DNA of 64,000 nucleotides from CAZABP01 sp964483245 (GTDB taxonomy: Bacteria; Planctomycetota; UBA1135; UBA2386). Each line of letters starts with the position of its first letter. Positions within the stretch are counted from its first letter, which is position 1. The translations under genes were made by a program, and so were the position numbers. The notes beneath the pieces were generated by a model, which was not told where the DNA came from, searched no databases, and saw only the letters and a program-made list of their open reading frames with translations. Below are positions 17,308-26,684 of the stretch, piece after piece. The stretch covers positions 1 through 64,000 of the forward strand of contig CAZABP010000023.1 in assembly GCA_964483245.1 (NCBI GenBank), written 5' to 3'.

Positions 17308-18729
17308 ATGCGCCTGACGATCCCGTGCTCGATCCTCGTCTCTGCTGCCGGTCTGGCAGCGCAATGTCCGGAGTCCGCCGGACACCTGGCTGGCATTCCG
17401 ACGGCGCTGTCGGTCGCCCACGATGCTGCCGTCCCGTTCGGGGGTGGTGACCTGCTGCTGAAGGGGTCCGGGTTCTTCTCGGTGCCGCCGGGCGGGTATC
17501 CGAACAACGGCGGACCGGTGTTCGACTTCGCCGCGCTGGCGAAGGCGTGCGGCGCGCAACGCACGCCGGACCTGGACGCGATGAGCCTCGGGCTCGATTG
17601 GATCCTGGCCGACGACAGCAACGGGCGCGTCAAGGTGCCACCGAACCGGTGGGCCGTGTTGACGTTGTCGGTGACGCGCAAGAGCCAGGGCAAGGTCGGG
17701 TCGAGGATCCGCACCGAGGCGACGCGTCCGGATGGCGCGGCGGCGGACGTGTTCTCGTACGTGTTGCCGGGGAGCCAGCTCCCCAAGGAGCTGGTCGGGA
17801 TCACCGAGCGCGCGCAGGACAGCCGCGAGATCGATCTCGGCGGCGGCACGCAGCGCGAGGTGGACGCGTTGGATCACATGATCCCGTGGTTCACGCTCGA
17901 CAGCGTGTTCCGCAGCCGGCTGTCGCCGACGCCATCGTGGTTCTTCTCGGTGTCGGCGGCCTCGCTGGCCGATGTGCCGACGTCGTGGTGGGGGAGCACG
18001 CCGCCGAGCGGCGCGACGATCTTCGTGTCCACTTGGCAGACGCGCTCGCGCAGCTGGACCTGCCCGCGCGTGTGGCGGAACTTCAAGGAGATCGGGCTCG
18101 ACGTGAAGGAGGACATCGACGCGCTGGCGATCGACCTTGGCAACCAGCGGATGCTGTTCTCCACCGTCAGCGCGAAGCCGAATCCGATCATGTTCCAGTA
18201 CTTCGGGGCCGACTTCGCGCCGGCGCTGCCGTACACCGATCCGGAAGGGAAGCCGATCAGCGACTCGATCGGTTTGATCGAGATCGACGACGCCGACGCG
18301 ATCTGCGCGATGGATCCGTCGATCCGCTCCACCAGCAACGGCGGGTTCAACCCGACGCACTACGCGATCGCGACGCCGACGCCGCGCGCGCTGCCGTTCG
18401 TGCCCGCCGTGACCGGCAGCACGTTCCGCGAGTTCAGCGGCGGCCAGGTCAAGCTGGTCACGCACGTCGTCGGTTGGCCGAGCACAGGGCCGGGGCCGGG
18501 CGCCGGAGTCCTGTTCCTGACGCCGCCGGGCGTGCTCGTGCCGCTCGTGCAGTGGGCCGTGCTGCCGCGGAATCCGGCGAGCCCGTGGTGTGGCGATCCG
18601 CTCCGGGTCGAGCTGCCGATCCCGCCGGTGTTGAACCTGACGGGTGCGCAGCTCGACCTGCGCTGGTTCGTCGCCGACAGCGCATTGACCGCGCTGTCGG
18701 AAGCCTGGCCGAGCCAGGTCCGCCTCTGA
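17308..18729 (+). CDS. Secreted protein of unknown function, paralogue of 35169-36617
   Basis: This 473-residue protein has a signal peptide (SAAGLAA before Q19) and no recognised domain. It is clearly paralogous to the protein at 35169-36617: both have a PDLDA-S-GLDWI segment, an ALTFSVTR-like strand, DGAAAD-FSYVLPGS, ITxRAQDS, a DALA-D segment before LLFST, and an AICxxDP motif. The content suggests a beta-rich fold. The ECF sigma gene follows after 9 bases on the same strand, so the two are probably co-transcribed, just as the paralogue is linked to another ECF sigma. A link to envelope signalling is inferred only from this repeated context. Confidence 0.85.
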   Translation: MRLTIPCSILVSAAGLAAQCPESAGHLAGIPTALSVAHDAAVPFGGGDLLLKGSGFFSVPPGGYPNNGGPVFDFAALAKACGAQRTPDLDAMSLGLDWILADDSNGRVKVPPNRWAVLTLSVTRKSQGKVGSRIRTEATRPDGAAADVFSYVLPGSQLPKELVGITERAQDSREIDLGGGTQREVDALDHMIPWFTLDSVFRSRLSPTPSWFFSVSAASLADVPTSWWGSTPPSGATIFVSTWQTRSRSWTCPRVWRNFKEIGLDVKEDIDALAIDLGNQRMLFSTVSAKPNPIMFQYFGADFAPALPYTDPEGKPISDSIGLIEIDDADAICAMDPSIRSTSNGGFNPTHYAIATPTPRALPFVPAVTGSTFREFSGGQVKLVTHVVGWPSTGPGPGAGVLFLTPPGVLVPLVQWAVLPRNPASPWCGDPLRVELPIPPVLNLTGAQLDLRWFVADSALTALSEAWPSQVRL

Positions 18730-18738
18730 GCCGTCGCG

Positions 18739-19359
18739 ATGGCGGACGCCGCGCGCGATTGGCGTGACCTGCTGGCCGGCGCCGCCGCGCGCGACGCCGC
18801 AGCGCAGGAGGAGCTGATCGCGCGCTTCCAGCCGCGCGTGCGCGAGATCGTGCACCGCGCGCTCGAAGGGGACTTCCGGCGCAGCCATCGCTGGATCCTG
18901 CCGCTGTTCAGCACGCGCGACGTCGTGCAGGACGTGTTCCTGCAGGTCGTGCGCGGCCTCGAGGAAGCCGACTTCCCGGGCGAAGAGGCATTCGTCGCGT
19001 ATCTGTCGACCGTCGTGCGCAACCGCCTGCTGGACGCCGTCCGCCATCACGAGGCGCAGAAGCGCGACTCGCGCAAGCGCATCGAGCCGGGCACCGTCGG
19101 CTTCGAAGGGATCGCGCCCAGCCGCGATCCCACGCCGACGCTCGCCGCCTCACTCGCCGAGCAGAGTGCCCTCGTCCACGAAGTCTTCGCCACGTTCCCC
19201 GAACGCCAGCGCCTGCTGCTCGAACGCCGCCTCGTCGACGGGATCACGTACCCCGAGCTCGCGCGCGAGCTCGGCTACGCGTCCGAGGACACCGTCCGCA
19301 ACGCGTTCCTCGACGCGCACGCGAAGCTCCTCGTGCGCCTGCGCTCGCGCGGCGTGTGA
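18739..19359 (+). CDS. ECF-type RNA polymerase sigma factor
   Basis: This 206-residue protein has sigma region 2 with the segment DFRRSHRWILPLFSTRDVVQDVF and a YLSTVVRNRLLDAVRHHE helix, then a variable linker and sigma region 4 with a helix-turn-helix (ITYPELARELGYASEDTVRNAF). It is related to the sigma factor at 39131-39802, which shares the unusual HxWILPLFST segment. No anti-sigma gene is adjacent. The secreted gene upstream is 9 bases away. ECF factors next to Ser/Thr kinases or secreted proteins are known from planctomycetes. A palindromic repeat block starts 4 bases after its stop. Confidence 0.93.
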   Translation: MADAARDWRDLLAGAAARDAAAQEELIARFQPRVREIVHRALEGDFRRSHRWILPLFSTRDVVQDVFLQVVRGLEEADFPGEEAFVAYLSTVVRNRLLDAVRHHEAQKRDSRKRIEPGTVGFEGIAPSRDPTPTLAASLAEQSALVHEVFATFPERQRLLLERRLVDGITYPELARELGYASEDTVRNAFLDAHAKLLVRLRSRGV

Positions 19360-19363
19360 AAGT

Positions 19364-19475
19364 GGTACACGGGGTCTCTGAGACATACTCCGTCACTTCG
19401 CGCGGGTTTTTTCGCGCGAAGCGGTACGCCCGGTGTCTGAGACGTGATCCGTCAGTTCGCGCGGGTTTCTTCGCA
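19364..19475. repeat. Tandem repeat, two units of about 59 bases, with internal palindromes
   Basis: Units starting at 19364 and 19423 share GGTAC, then GTSTCTGAGAC, then a TCCGTCA-TTCGCGCGGGTTT segment. The first unit ends in a perfect hairpin (9-base stem, 19396-19404 with 19413-19421). These belong to the same repeat family as the blocks at 19510 and 25078-25288. The gene-free stretch 19360-19714 is made almost entirely of such sequence; I see no gene in it. Confidence 0.75.
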
Positions 19476-19509
19476 GTGGTCCATTCTGCTTCGCGTGCCC
19501 GAGGAAAAC

Positions 19510-19668
19510 GTGTCTGACACCCGCTGTACCGGTACACCCGGTGTCAGTTCTTTCACCGCCGCGACGCGGCGACCACGACGCCGTGAAACCGACGGACCTG
19601 GCGCCGCTGCGGCGGCGACGTTCACCGACGGGGCGTATGACCAGTTTCTAAGGAGACACCTGCGCGGC
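19510..19668. repeat. Left copy of a direct repeat flanking the paralogue pair, split by 69 bases
   Basis: Bases 19510-19550 match 25078-25118 (3 differences in 41), and 19620-19668 match 25119-25167 (2 differences in 49). In the right copy the two parts are contiguous; here they are separated by 69 extra bases (19551-19619) that look like a small GC-rich hairpin region. The repeat begins with GTGTCTGACACC, a near-perfect palindrome, followed by TGTACCGGTAC. It lies just before the gene at 19715. Confidence 0.85.
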
Positions 19669-19714
19669 GGCTTCGCGTGCGTCGCGCTGCGGCGCTGGTC
19701 GCAAGGGCTGATCA

Positions 19715-22360
19715 ATGCGTAGACGCACGCTCGTCCTGTTCGTCGTTGGTGCGTGTGCGGCGATGCTCTGGCTGCTGCGCGGATCGGAGCCGGAACGCGT
19801 GGAATCGGTACCGCGCGCGATCGCCGAGCAGAGTGCCGAGCCCGAGATCGTGCAGCCCGGGCGAGCAACTGCTGAGGCTGCGTCTACCGCAGCTGCGCCG
19901 CAGAACCCGGGACGAACGACGCGGGAGTTGGTCGTGCAGCCTGCCGCCGAGCCGAGTGAGCTCGCGAAGATCCGCGGGCGGTGCGTCGATGCGAGTGGAG
20001 TGCCGGTCGCCGGAGTCGTGGCGCGCCTGACCGGTCAGCACCCGCAGCGGCCGCAGGAGCGTGCGCCTGGATTGCCCCAGCAGGTCACCACGGGCAGTGA
20101 TGGTCGGTTCGAGGTTCAGTGTGCGCCGAGTACGGAAGCCACGTACATCCTGACGCTGCGCTCCGATCGCTTCGCCGGTCTGCTTGCGCGCTGGAACGAA
20201 CTCCAGCCGGGCACGAAGGATCTCGGCGACCTGCTGCTGCACGCGGGCGTGCGCCTGGCCGGGCGCGTCGTCGACCCGGACGGCGCTGCCGTCGCCGACG
20301 TCGAGCTGCAGTTCGAAGCGCTCGAGAACTCGTGGACCCTCGTCCAACCGCACGCCAAGCACCTTGCCAGGTCCGGCGCGGACGGGACGTTCCGGATCGC
20401 CGATCCGATGCTGCCAGGCGGCTACTACGTGAACGTGCGTGGCCGGCGGTTGGCGCAGTCGAGGCAACTCACGTTGCGGGATGACGAGCTGACGCGTTAC
20501 GCCGAGATCCTGGTCGGACATGCAGAGCCGTTGCAGACGATCTCTGGTGTCGTCGTCGATGATTCCGGCCGGCCACTCGAAGGCGCAGGCCTCGAGTCGC
20601 TCGGCAACCGCCCGTCGATTGCGCGATCGGAGGCCGACGGCAGCGTCTCGCTGGCGAGGCGGGAGGGCTCGAGCGACGAGGTCCGACTGCGGATCGATTG
20701 CGATGGGTTCGAGCTCTACGAGAGCGAGTCCGAGATTCCGTGGGGGAGCGCCGACTTCCGGTTCGTGCTGCGCCGCGGCGTCGATCTCGAACTGCACGTC
20801 GTGACCGCTGGCGACCGTTCGCCGGTCGAGGAGTTCTGCGTGCACGTCGTTCCGAAAGTGCTCGCACCATGGAGCCGCGAGGTCGCTCCGCGCGCCGCCG
20901 GCCTGCACCCGGATGGCCGTGTCACGCTGACGGGCTTACGGCGTGGAACGCAGACGATCGAAGTCGAGCCGGCCGATCCGCAGCTCGCCTCGAGCGGCCT
21001 GATCCCGGTCACGATCGGGGAGTCGGGACCCGCGCGTGCCACGATCGAGCTCACGCGGGCGCACACGCGCGAGCTCCGCGTGCGTCTCAGCGATGGCTCG
21101 ATCCCGACCGAAACCACGGTCCAGCTCGTCGATACGTTGGGGCAGCCAATCGAACGGCACCATCGGGCGCTGCCGGTTGCGCGCTGGGCAGACGGGAGTG
21201 GCGCACAGAGTCTGCTGTTGCTGCAGGAGGCGAAGACCGATGCGGATGGCAGTGCGATGCTGCGCGGTCCGGCGCGCCAGACGCTGGCGCTTCGCCTGCA
21301 GGTTGGCCAGAGCCCACCGACGTTCGTCGAGCAGGTCGACCTCGCGGTCGCTGCTCCACTCGTCGTCGAAGTGCCGGTGGGTGCGAGGTTGCAGCTGCGC
21401 GCCGAGCCGCTCGATGTGCTGGCGGATCTCCGTGTGCTCGCCGGCATGCCGGCAAGCGGCACCATCGACGAACGGCAGCAGCGATATCTGCCGCAGCTCA
21501 GTCTCGTGCAGGGTGAGGGCGATGACAGGCGGATCCATCCGCCGTTCGAGCGAGGACCCTTGTCGTTCGATGCCGGCGGAGTTGCGCAGTTCACCGGCGT
21601 GCCGGCTGGAACGTGGCGGATCCAGGCCACCATCTGGCACTTCGCGGGCCAGGGTGGGCGTGGTGGGAGAGAGTTCTTCGGTGAAATCACTCTGCGGGAT
21701 GGCGAGTCAAAGTCCGTGGTCGTCGACCTGGCGCACCTTCGCTGTGGGCGGCTCGATGCGCGTGTGCTGTGTGATGGCGAGCCATTCGTGTCAGGCCATG
21801 TATTGCTCGAGAGCCAACCTCAGGCGCGTGCGGTCGGCGGCCCGGTGACGCACCGGCGCGCCGCACTGTTGGATCAGGACGGTGCCTGCTCGATCCCGAT
21901 GCTGCAGGGCACGTACTCCCTGGCGGTCCAGCATCGTGTGGGCGACGAGACGCGCATACTGCGCGCACCGGGGCAGATCGTGATCGCGCCGGGCGGCACC
22001 GTGTCGCGGACCTTCCATGTCCGCACCAGGACGATCACGCTGAAGCTCGTCGACCACGAAGGGCGGCCCGCCGGCGGCATCCCGCTCGAGCTGCGCGACG
22101 CGACCGGCGCGCTGCGCCACCTGCTGCGTCCAACCGACGCGGAAGGGATCGTGCGGTGCGCGGTCGAAGCGGAAGCCTTCGAGCTGACGGTGCTGCCCAA
22201 GCGCCTGTACGTACCGCAGCAACGCCAACGCGTGTGGGAGCTGCACAAGCACGAGCCGGATCCGTTCGCGACGTACCGGATCCGGCTGGCGACGTTGGAC
22301 CCGGACCGGGCCGAGTCCGCGCCGCAGGCGATCCGTTTGCCGGCGGATTGGGTTCGGTGA
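19715..22360 (+). CDS. Membrane-anchored protein with repeated carboxypeptidase-regulatory-like domains (first paralogue)
   Basis: This 881-residue protein starts MRRRTLVLFVVGACAAMLWLL, an N-terminal anchor without a clear cleavage site. A low-complexity Ala/Pro/Glu stretch follows, then a chain of CarboxypepD_reg-like beta-sandwich domains, each opening with a phrase such as IRGRCVDASGVPVAG, RLAGRVVDPDGAAVAD, ISGVVVDDSGRPLEGA or LVDHEGRPAGGIPLEL. Such domains usually bind surfaces or act as spacers; there is no peptidase domain. The gene at 22387 is a tandem paralogue with the same order of domains, 26 bases downstream. The pair is bounded by direct repeats at 19510 and 25078. Function is unknown. 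Confidence 0.85.
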   Translation: MRRRTLVLFVVGACAAMLWLLRGSEPERVESVPRAIAEQSAEPEIVQPGRATAEAASTAAAPQNPGRTTRELVVQPAAEPSELAKIRGRCVDASGVPVAGVVARLTGQHPQRPQERAPGLPQQVTTGSDGRFEVQCAPSTEATYILTLRSDRFAGLLARWNELQPGTKDLGDLLLHAGVRLAGRVVDPDGAAVADVELQFEALENSWTLVQPHAKHLARSGADGTFRIADPMLPGGYYVNVRGRRLAQSRQLTLRDDELTRYAEILVGHAEPLQTISGVVVDDSGRPLEGAGLESLGNRPSIARSEADGSVSLARREGSSDEVRLRIDCDGFELYESESEIPWGSADFRFVLRRGVDLELHVVTAGDRSPVEEFCVHVVPKVLAPWSREVAPRAAGLHPDGRVTLTGLRRGTQTIEVEPADPQLASSGLIPVTIGESGPARATIELTRAHTRELRVRLSDGSIPTETTVQLVDTLGQPIERHHRALPVARWADGSGAQSLLLLQEAKTDADGSAMLRGPARQTLALRLQVGQSPPTFVEQVDLAVAAPLVVEVPVGARLQLRAEPLDVLADLRVLAGMPASGTIDERQQRYLPQLSLVQGEGDDRRIHPPFERGPLSFDAGGVAQFTGVPAGTWRIQATIWHFAGQGGRGGREFFGEITLRDGESKSVVVDLAHLRCGRLDARVLCDGEPFVSGHVLLESQPQARAVGGPVTHRRAALLDQDGACSIPMLQGTYSLAVQHRVGDETRILRAPGQIVIAPGGTVSRTFHVRTRTITLKLVDHEGRPAGGIPLELRDATGALRHLLRPTDAEGIVRCAVEAEAFELTVLPKRLYVPQQRQRVWELHKHEPDPFATYRIRLATLDPDRAESAPQAIRLPADWVR

Positions 22361-22386
22361 TTCACTGATCCTCGCAGGAGATCGAC

Positions 22387-25065
22387 ATGGACCGGCGCAT
22401 CCTCGTTCTCGTTCTCGTGTTGCTGGTGGCTGCCGGCGCCATCTGGATCGCGCGGTGGGCGGAGCCGGAGTCGACCGGGACGTCCCAGCAGCAGTCGGAG
22501 GCGCCCGCGGAGTCCGCGGCGGTGCCTGCAACTGGCGAGGCCGGGGCACCGCCAGCGCGTGTGACGGAGGCAGAGCCTGACGCAGCGGCTCCTGCGCGCG
22601 AGCAGGTCGCGGCGCCGGACGCGACGACCCGTGGTCCGCTCGCGACGATTCGCGGGCGGTGCGTCGACGCGCAGCACCTGCCGCTGCGTGACATCAGCGC
22701 GAAGCTGACCGGCTGGACCGCGACCTCCGAGCGCATGGATGCCTGGCTGAAGGACCATGACGAGCCGGCGCGGTTCGAGCAGGCGATCACGACCGGCGAG
22801 GATGGCCGGTTCGAGTTCTCGTTCTGGCCACCGCCGCCTTTCCAGTTCGCGCTCGAGCTGGAGGCCGCCGGTTTCGCTCATCACACCGGGCGGTGGAACG
22901 TGCTCGAGCCCGGAACGACGAAGGACGTGGGCGACGTCGTGATGGAGCCGGGTGCAAAGCTCCGCGGCCGCGTCGTCGACGCGGCCGGCGCACCGCTCGC
23001 GAAGGCCGACGTTTCGATCACGGCCGTAGATTCACGCCAGGTGGATGTAGGTCCGACGCGGCACAACCACGCGATCACGCGCGATGATGGCAGCTTCGAA
23101 TGTTGGCGGGCGAGCGCGCCGGGGGACTACACGATCGAAGTCTGGCGGCAGCAGATCGTGAAGCCGCGCAGCCTGAGCTGGGCCGCTGGCGATCCAGCAC
23201 CTTTTCTCGAGATCGTGGTCGAAGAGCGGACGACGCGACCAGCGATGCGTGGGATCGTCGTCGACGAGCAGGGTCAGCCGGTGCGGAACGCGCACATCGA
23301 GGGCCTCCAGGGCGGCGGTGCGTCGCAGACAGGAACGGACCGCGACGGGCGTTTCGTGCTCGAGCGCGGTCCCGGCGTGCCGGACGAGATCCGGTTGCGG
23401 ATCGATGCGCCGGGTTTCGAGCTCCTGCTGCCGGAGGAATCGTTCACCTGGGGCCGTGAGGATCTCGAGTTCACGTTGCGGGCGGGCCTGACGGTGGACT
23501 TGCTGGTGGTGCGCGCGTCGGACCAGTCGCCGGTGGAGGAGTACCAGGTACGCGTGATGCCGAAGCAGCTGAGAAGGGTGAGTTCGTACGAGTTCGAAGT
23601 GCGAGCTCGCGGGGAGCATCCCGGCGGCAGGGTTCAGATCGACCGCATCCGCAGGGGTGAGCATTGGCTCGCCGTCGAGCCGAAGGGGGATGAGCTCGGA
23701 TCCGCATGCATCCCGATCACGGTCGCAGATCCGGGGCCGGCGCGCGCAACCGTCGCGCTCGTAGCGACGCGCGAGCGCACGCTGCGCGTGCTCCGCAGCG
23801 ACGATTCCCCGGTCGTGGGATCGCGTGTCCAGCTCGTCGACCCGCTCGGCCATGCGATCGACGCGAAAGTCACGATCCTTCCGATCCACGCATGGTCCCG
23901 GACGAATGACGCGAAGGCGGTGCTCGTGCAGGAGGGGATCACGGATGCTGGTGGCGAGCTGCTGCTGCGCGGTCCCTCGTCGGCCGAGATGACGGTCGTT
24001 GTCCGCGGTCGCGGTCATCCTGACCTGGTCGTGCCGCACGTCTCACTGGATCCCGCAGAACCGCTCGTCGTACGTGTGAGCTCCGGTGGCACGCTCGAGC
24101 TGCGCATCGAGCCATTGGAAGTCCTGGCAGACCTTCGAGCGCTCGCAGGGATCCCGGCGCGCGGTGAGGTTTCGGAGGAAGAGACACGGTTCCTCCCTGC
24201 CGTGCGGCTCGGCGACGTGGACTACAGATCCAGGCGGATGCACCCTCCGTTCCAGGAGCCGGCGGTCGGCTTTGGCGCAGATGGGAAAGCCGTGCTGCGC
24301 GGAATCCCGCCCGGCGAGTGGCGCGTCATGACCACACTCTGGCAACGCACAGCGCAGGGAGCGCAAGGAAACAGCGAAGTGCTGGCCCACGTCCACATCG
24401 TCGACGCGAAGACGACGAGCGCTGTGCTGGATCTTGCGCACCTGCGCGTCGGCCAGATCGAGGGAATCGTGCTGAAGAACGGCATTCCGACGCCGGATGC
24501 GAACGTGCAACTGACCAGCACGCCACGAGCTCGGGCTGGCGGAGCTCCGTCACGCCGCCACCGCAACCTGAAAACCGATGCCGAAGGGCGCTTCTCGAGC
24601 GTGGTCGTGCATGGGGAATACATGCTCACGCTGTACGAGCGGTCCGGTGACGGGCATCGCGCATTGCGTGCGGAGGGACGCGTGCTCGTCACTCCCGGCG
24701 CGACGGCGCAGCGCACGTTCGACATCTGTACTGGGAAGATGCACGCGCTCATCCTCGACCCCGAGGGCAAGCCGGTTCCGTCGGTGCCGTTGGAGCTCGT
24801 CGATGTCGATGGTGACCTGCGTCATACCCTTCCGATCAGCGATGCCGACGGGCAGACCGAGGCCGAGCTCGAGGGCCACGCCTTCCGCGTCCGCGTGTTG
24901 CGCAAGCGATTGTTGGATCCGACGGAGGCGCAAAAGCTGTTCGAGAACCACCAAGGCAACAAGGACCCGTTCGCAGCGCATCGCTTCGAACTCGGCGCGC
25001 TGACCGTTCGTCCGGGCGAGACGACCGAGCTCACTCTCCGATTGCCGCCCGAGTGGTTTCAGTAG
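22387..25065 (+). CDS. Membrane-anchored protein with repeated carboxypeptidase-regulatory-like domains (second paralogue)
   Basis: This 892-residue protein is a tandem duplicate of the preceding gene. It has a ribosome binding site (AGGAG, 22376-22380), an N-terminal anchor (RILVLVLVLLVAAGAIWIA), an Ala/Glu-rich linker, and the same series of beta-sandwich domains (IRGRCVDAQHLPLRD, LRGRVVDAAGAPLAK, MRGIVVDEQGQPVRN, LILDPEGKPVPSVPLEL). Conserved phrases such as QLVDxLG, LEVLADLRALAG and HPPFxExP run through both copies. The 26-base gap suggests one transcript. The downstream direct-repeat copy starts 13 bases after the stop. Nothing shows an enzymatic role. Confidence 0.85.
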   Translation: MDRRILVLVLVLLVAAGAIWIARWAEPESTGTSQQQSEAPAESAAVPATGEAGAPPARVTEAEPDAAAPAREQVAAPDATTRGPLATIRGRCVDAQHLPLRDISAKLTGWTATSERMDAWLKDHDEPARFEQAITTGEDGRFEFSFWPPPPFQFALELEAAGFAHHTGRWNVLEPGTTKDVGDVVMEPGAKLRGRVVDAAGAPLAKADVSITAVDSRQVDVGPTRHNHAITRDDGSFECWRASAPGDYTIEVWRQQIVKPRSLSWAAGDPAPFLEIVVEERTTRPAMRGIVVDEQGQPVRNAHIEGLQGGGASQTGTDRDGRFVLERGPGVPDEIRLRIDAPGFELLLPEESFTWGREDLEFTLRAGLTVDLLVVRASDQSPVEEYQVRVMPKQLRRVSSYEFEVRARGEHPGGRVQIDRIRRGEHWLAVEPKGDELGSACIPITVADPGPARATVALVATRERTLRVLRSDDSPVVGSRVQLVDPLGHAIDAKVTILPIHAWSRTNDAKAVLVQEGITDAGGELLLRGPSSAEMTVVVRGRGHPDLVVPHVSLDPAEPLVVRVSSGGTLELRIEPLEVLADLRALAGIPARGEVSEEETRFLPAVRLGDVDYRSRRMHPPFQEPAVGFGADGKAVLRGIPPGEWRVMTTLWQRTAQGAQGNSEVLAHVHIVDAKTTSAVLDLAHLRVGQIEGIVLKNGIPTPDANVQLTSTPRARAGGAPSRRHRNLKTDAEGRFSSVVVHGEYMLTLYERSGDGHRALRAEGRVLVTPGATAQRTFDICTGKMHALILDPEGKPVPSVPLELVDVDGDLRHTLPISDADGQTEAELEGHAFRVRVLRKRLLDPTEAQKLFENHQGNKDPFAAHRFELGALTVRPGETTELTLRLPPEWFQ

Positions 25066-25077
25066 ACCGCCGCGCAG

Positions 25078-25167
25078 GTGTCTGACACCCGGTGTACCGG
25101 TACGCCAGGTGTCAGTTCGTTCACCGACGGGGCGTATGACCAGTCTCTGAGGAGACACCTGCGCGGC
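25078..25167. repeat. Right copy of the direct repeat flanking the paralogue pair
   Basis: This 90-base block is in the same orientation as the left copy at 19510-19668. It carries GTGTCTGACACC, the palindrome GTACCGGTAC, GGTGTCAG, and then GACGGGGCGTATGACCAG and GGAGACACCTGCGCGGC. Recombination between the two copies would delete both paralogues (about 5.6 kb). Confidence 0.85.
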
Positions 25168-25205
25168 AGCCTGTGTGCGCATCCGCACGCGAACCGACGG
25201 CTTCC

Positions 25206-25288
25206 GTCTCTGAGACGCCGCGTACCGCTTCGCGCGGGAATTCTCGCACGAACTGACGGACGGCGTCTCAGAGACGCGGCGTACCGCT
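25206..25288. repeat. Inverted repeat with GTCTCTGAGAC arms
   Basis: Arm 25206-25219 (GTCTCTGAGACGCC) is perfectly complementary to 25262-25275. Copies of GCGTACCGCT also follow each arm (25220, 25279). The last bases overlap the stop codon of the minus-strand gene at 25287. It belongs to the same family as the units at 19364-19475. Confidence 0.8.
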
Positions 25289-26684
25289 ACGCATTTTCGC
25301 GCGCGCGCTGCAGCAGCTCCTCGAGCGTGCTGAGCTTGACGCGGGGGCGGCCGTGCGGCTTGCCCTGTTCCTGCTCCCAGGCGTCGAGGCGCTTCCAGTC
25401 GGCGTAGGTCACGAACGGGACGTTGCGCTTGGCGAGCAGGTCCGCGATCGCGGTGCGCGGCGGGAGCGTGCGCGCCGTCAGCGAGGGCACGTCCTCGACG
25501 ATCTTCTCGACGGTGGCCTTGGAGTCGGGGCTGTTGGTGCCGATCAAGCCGGTCGGCCCGCGCTTGGCCCAGCCGACGACGTATTGCGCCGGCACCACGG
25601 CGCCGCCGGGTGCGGTCAACACGCGACCGTCGGTGTTGGGCACGATCCCCTTGCGCTCGTCGAACGGCACGCCCGGCACGGGAATCCCGCGATAGCCGAT
25701 CGCCTTGAACACGAGGTCGACGTCGAACGTGACGACCTGGTCGGTGTTCTTCGCCCGCGGCGTGCCACTCGGATCCGGCACGAGCTCACAGCGGCGCGCG
25801 ACGACGCGCTGCACGCGCCCGCCGTCCCCCTCGAACCGGTCCGGCGAGACGAGGAAGTGGCAGCGGACCTTCTTGGTGTTGCTGCCCTCACCTTTGGCGC
25901 TCTGCTCGCGCAGGAACTCGACGTTGCGCCGGGCAGATCGCGGCGCCGACTCGAGCCACTCAGCACTCAGCGGATCCAGCTCCGCCTGCGCGGGATCGAC
26001 GACGAGATCCACACCCTCCAGCTCGGCGATCTCCTCGATCTCCTTGGGCGAGAACGCAGCCTGCGCCGGCCCGCGGCGCCCGAGCAGGTGCACCTCGCGC
26101 ACGCGGCTGCGCCGCAGCACTGCGAGCGCGTAATCGGCGATGTCGGTCGTCGCGAGCCGGGCCGGATCCTGGATCAGGATCCGCGCCACATCCATCGCCA
26201 CGTTGCCGTTGCCGACGACGGCGACGCGCGTGGCCCGCTCGAGCGCGAACTCGAGCCCGCGGAAGTCCGGATGCCCGTTGTACCACCCGACGAACTGCGT
26301 CGCGGCGTGCACGCCGGCCAGCTCCTCGCCCGGAATCCCGAGCTTCAGATCGCTCTCGCAGCCATGCGCAAAGATCACGACGTCGTAGTGCGCCTGCAGC
26401 TCGGCGACCTGCAGATCCTTGCCGAGCTTGACGTGTCCGAAGAACCGGAACGACGGATGCGCGGCGATCTTCTCGTAGACCCGCACGACGGCCTTGATGT
26501 TCTGGTGATCCGGCGCGACGCCGCCGCGCACGAGCCCGAACGGGGTCGGCAGACGGTCGAACACGTCGCACTCGGCGCTCAGCCCGCCGACCTTCTGCAG
26601 CGCCTCGACGGCGTAGAACGCGGACGGTCCGGAACCGACGACGGCGACGCGGAGCGGTCGTTCCTGGCTGCCGAGCTGGCTCAT
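25287..26684 (-). CDS. fprA: Ferredoxin/adrenodoxin-type NADP+ reductase
   Basis: This 465-residue flavoprotein belongs to the adrenodoxin-reductase (FprA) family, which moves electrons between NADPH and ferredoxin through FAD. It shows the FAD-binding motif VVGSGPSAFYAVEAL near residues 14-28, the family signature FGLVRGGVAPDHQNIK, the NADP-binding motif VVGNGNVAMDVARIL, and the closing GWAKRGPTGLIGTN. I start at the ATG 26684 because the FAD motif follows directly. The gene stands alone, divergent from hisS (91 bases between starts). Its 3-prime end runs into the repeat at 25206-25288. No ferredoxin gene is in the window. Confidence 0.93.
   Translation of the reverse strand: MSQLGSQERPLRVAVVGSGPSAFYAVEALQKVGGLSAECDVFDRLPTPFGLVRGGVAPDHQNIKAVVRVYEKIAAHPSFRFFGHVKLGKDLQVAELQAHYDVVIFAHGCESDLKLGIPGEELAGVHAATQFVGWYNGHPDFRGLEFALERATRVAVVGNGNVAMDVARILIQDPARLATTDIADYALAVLRRSRVREVHLLGRRGPAQAAFSPKEIEEIAELEGVDLVVDPAQAELDPLSAEWLESAPRSARRNVEFLREQSAKGEGSNTKKVRCHFLVSPDRFEGDGGRVQRVVARRCELVPDPSGTPRAKNTDQVVTFDVDLVFKAIGYRGIPVPGVPFDERKGIVPNTDGRVLTAPGGAVVPAQYVVGWAKRGPTGLIGTNSPDSKATVEKIVEDVPSLTARTLPPRTAIADLLAKRNVPFVTYADWKRLDAWEQEQGKPHGRPRVKLSTLEELLQRARENA

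Noticed and set aside
19444..19722. A possible 92-residue gene in the repeat block
   Set aside because: It is made of repeat sequence and would overlap the start of the anchored protein; codon use is not gene-like.
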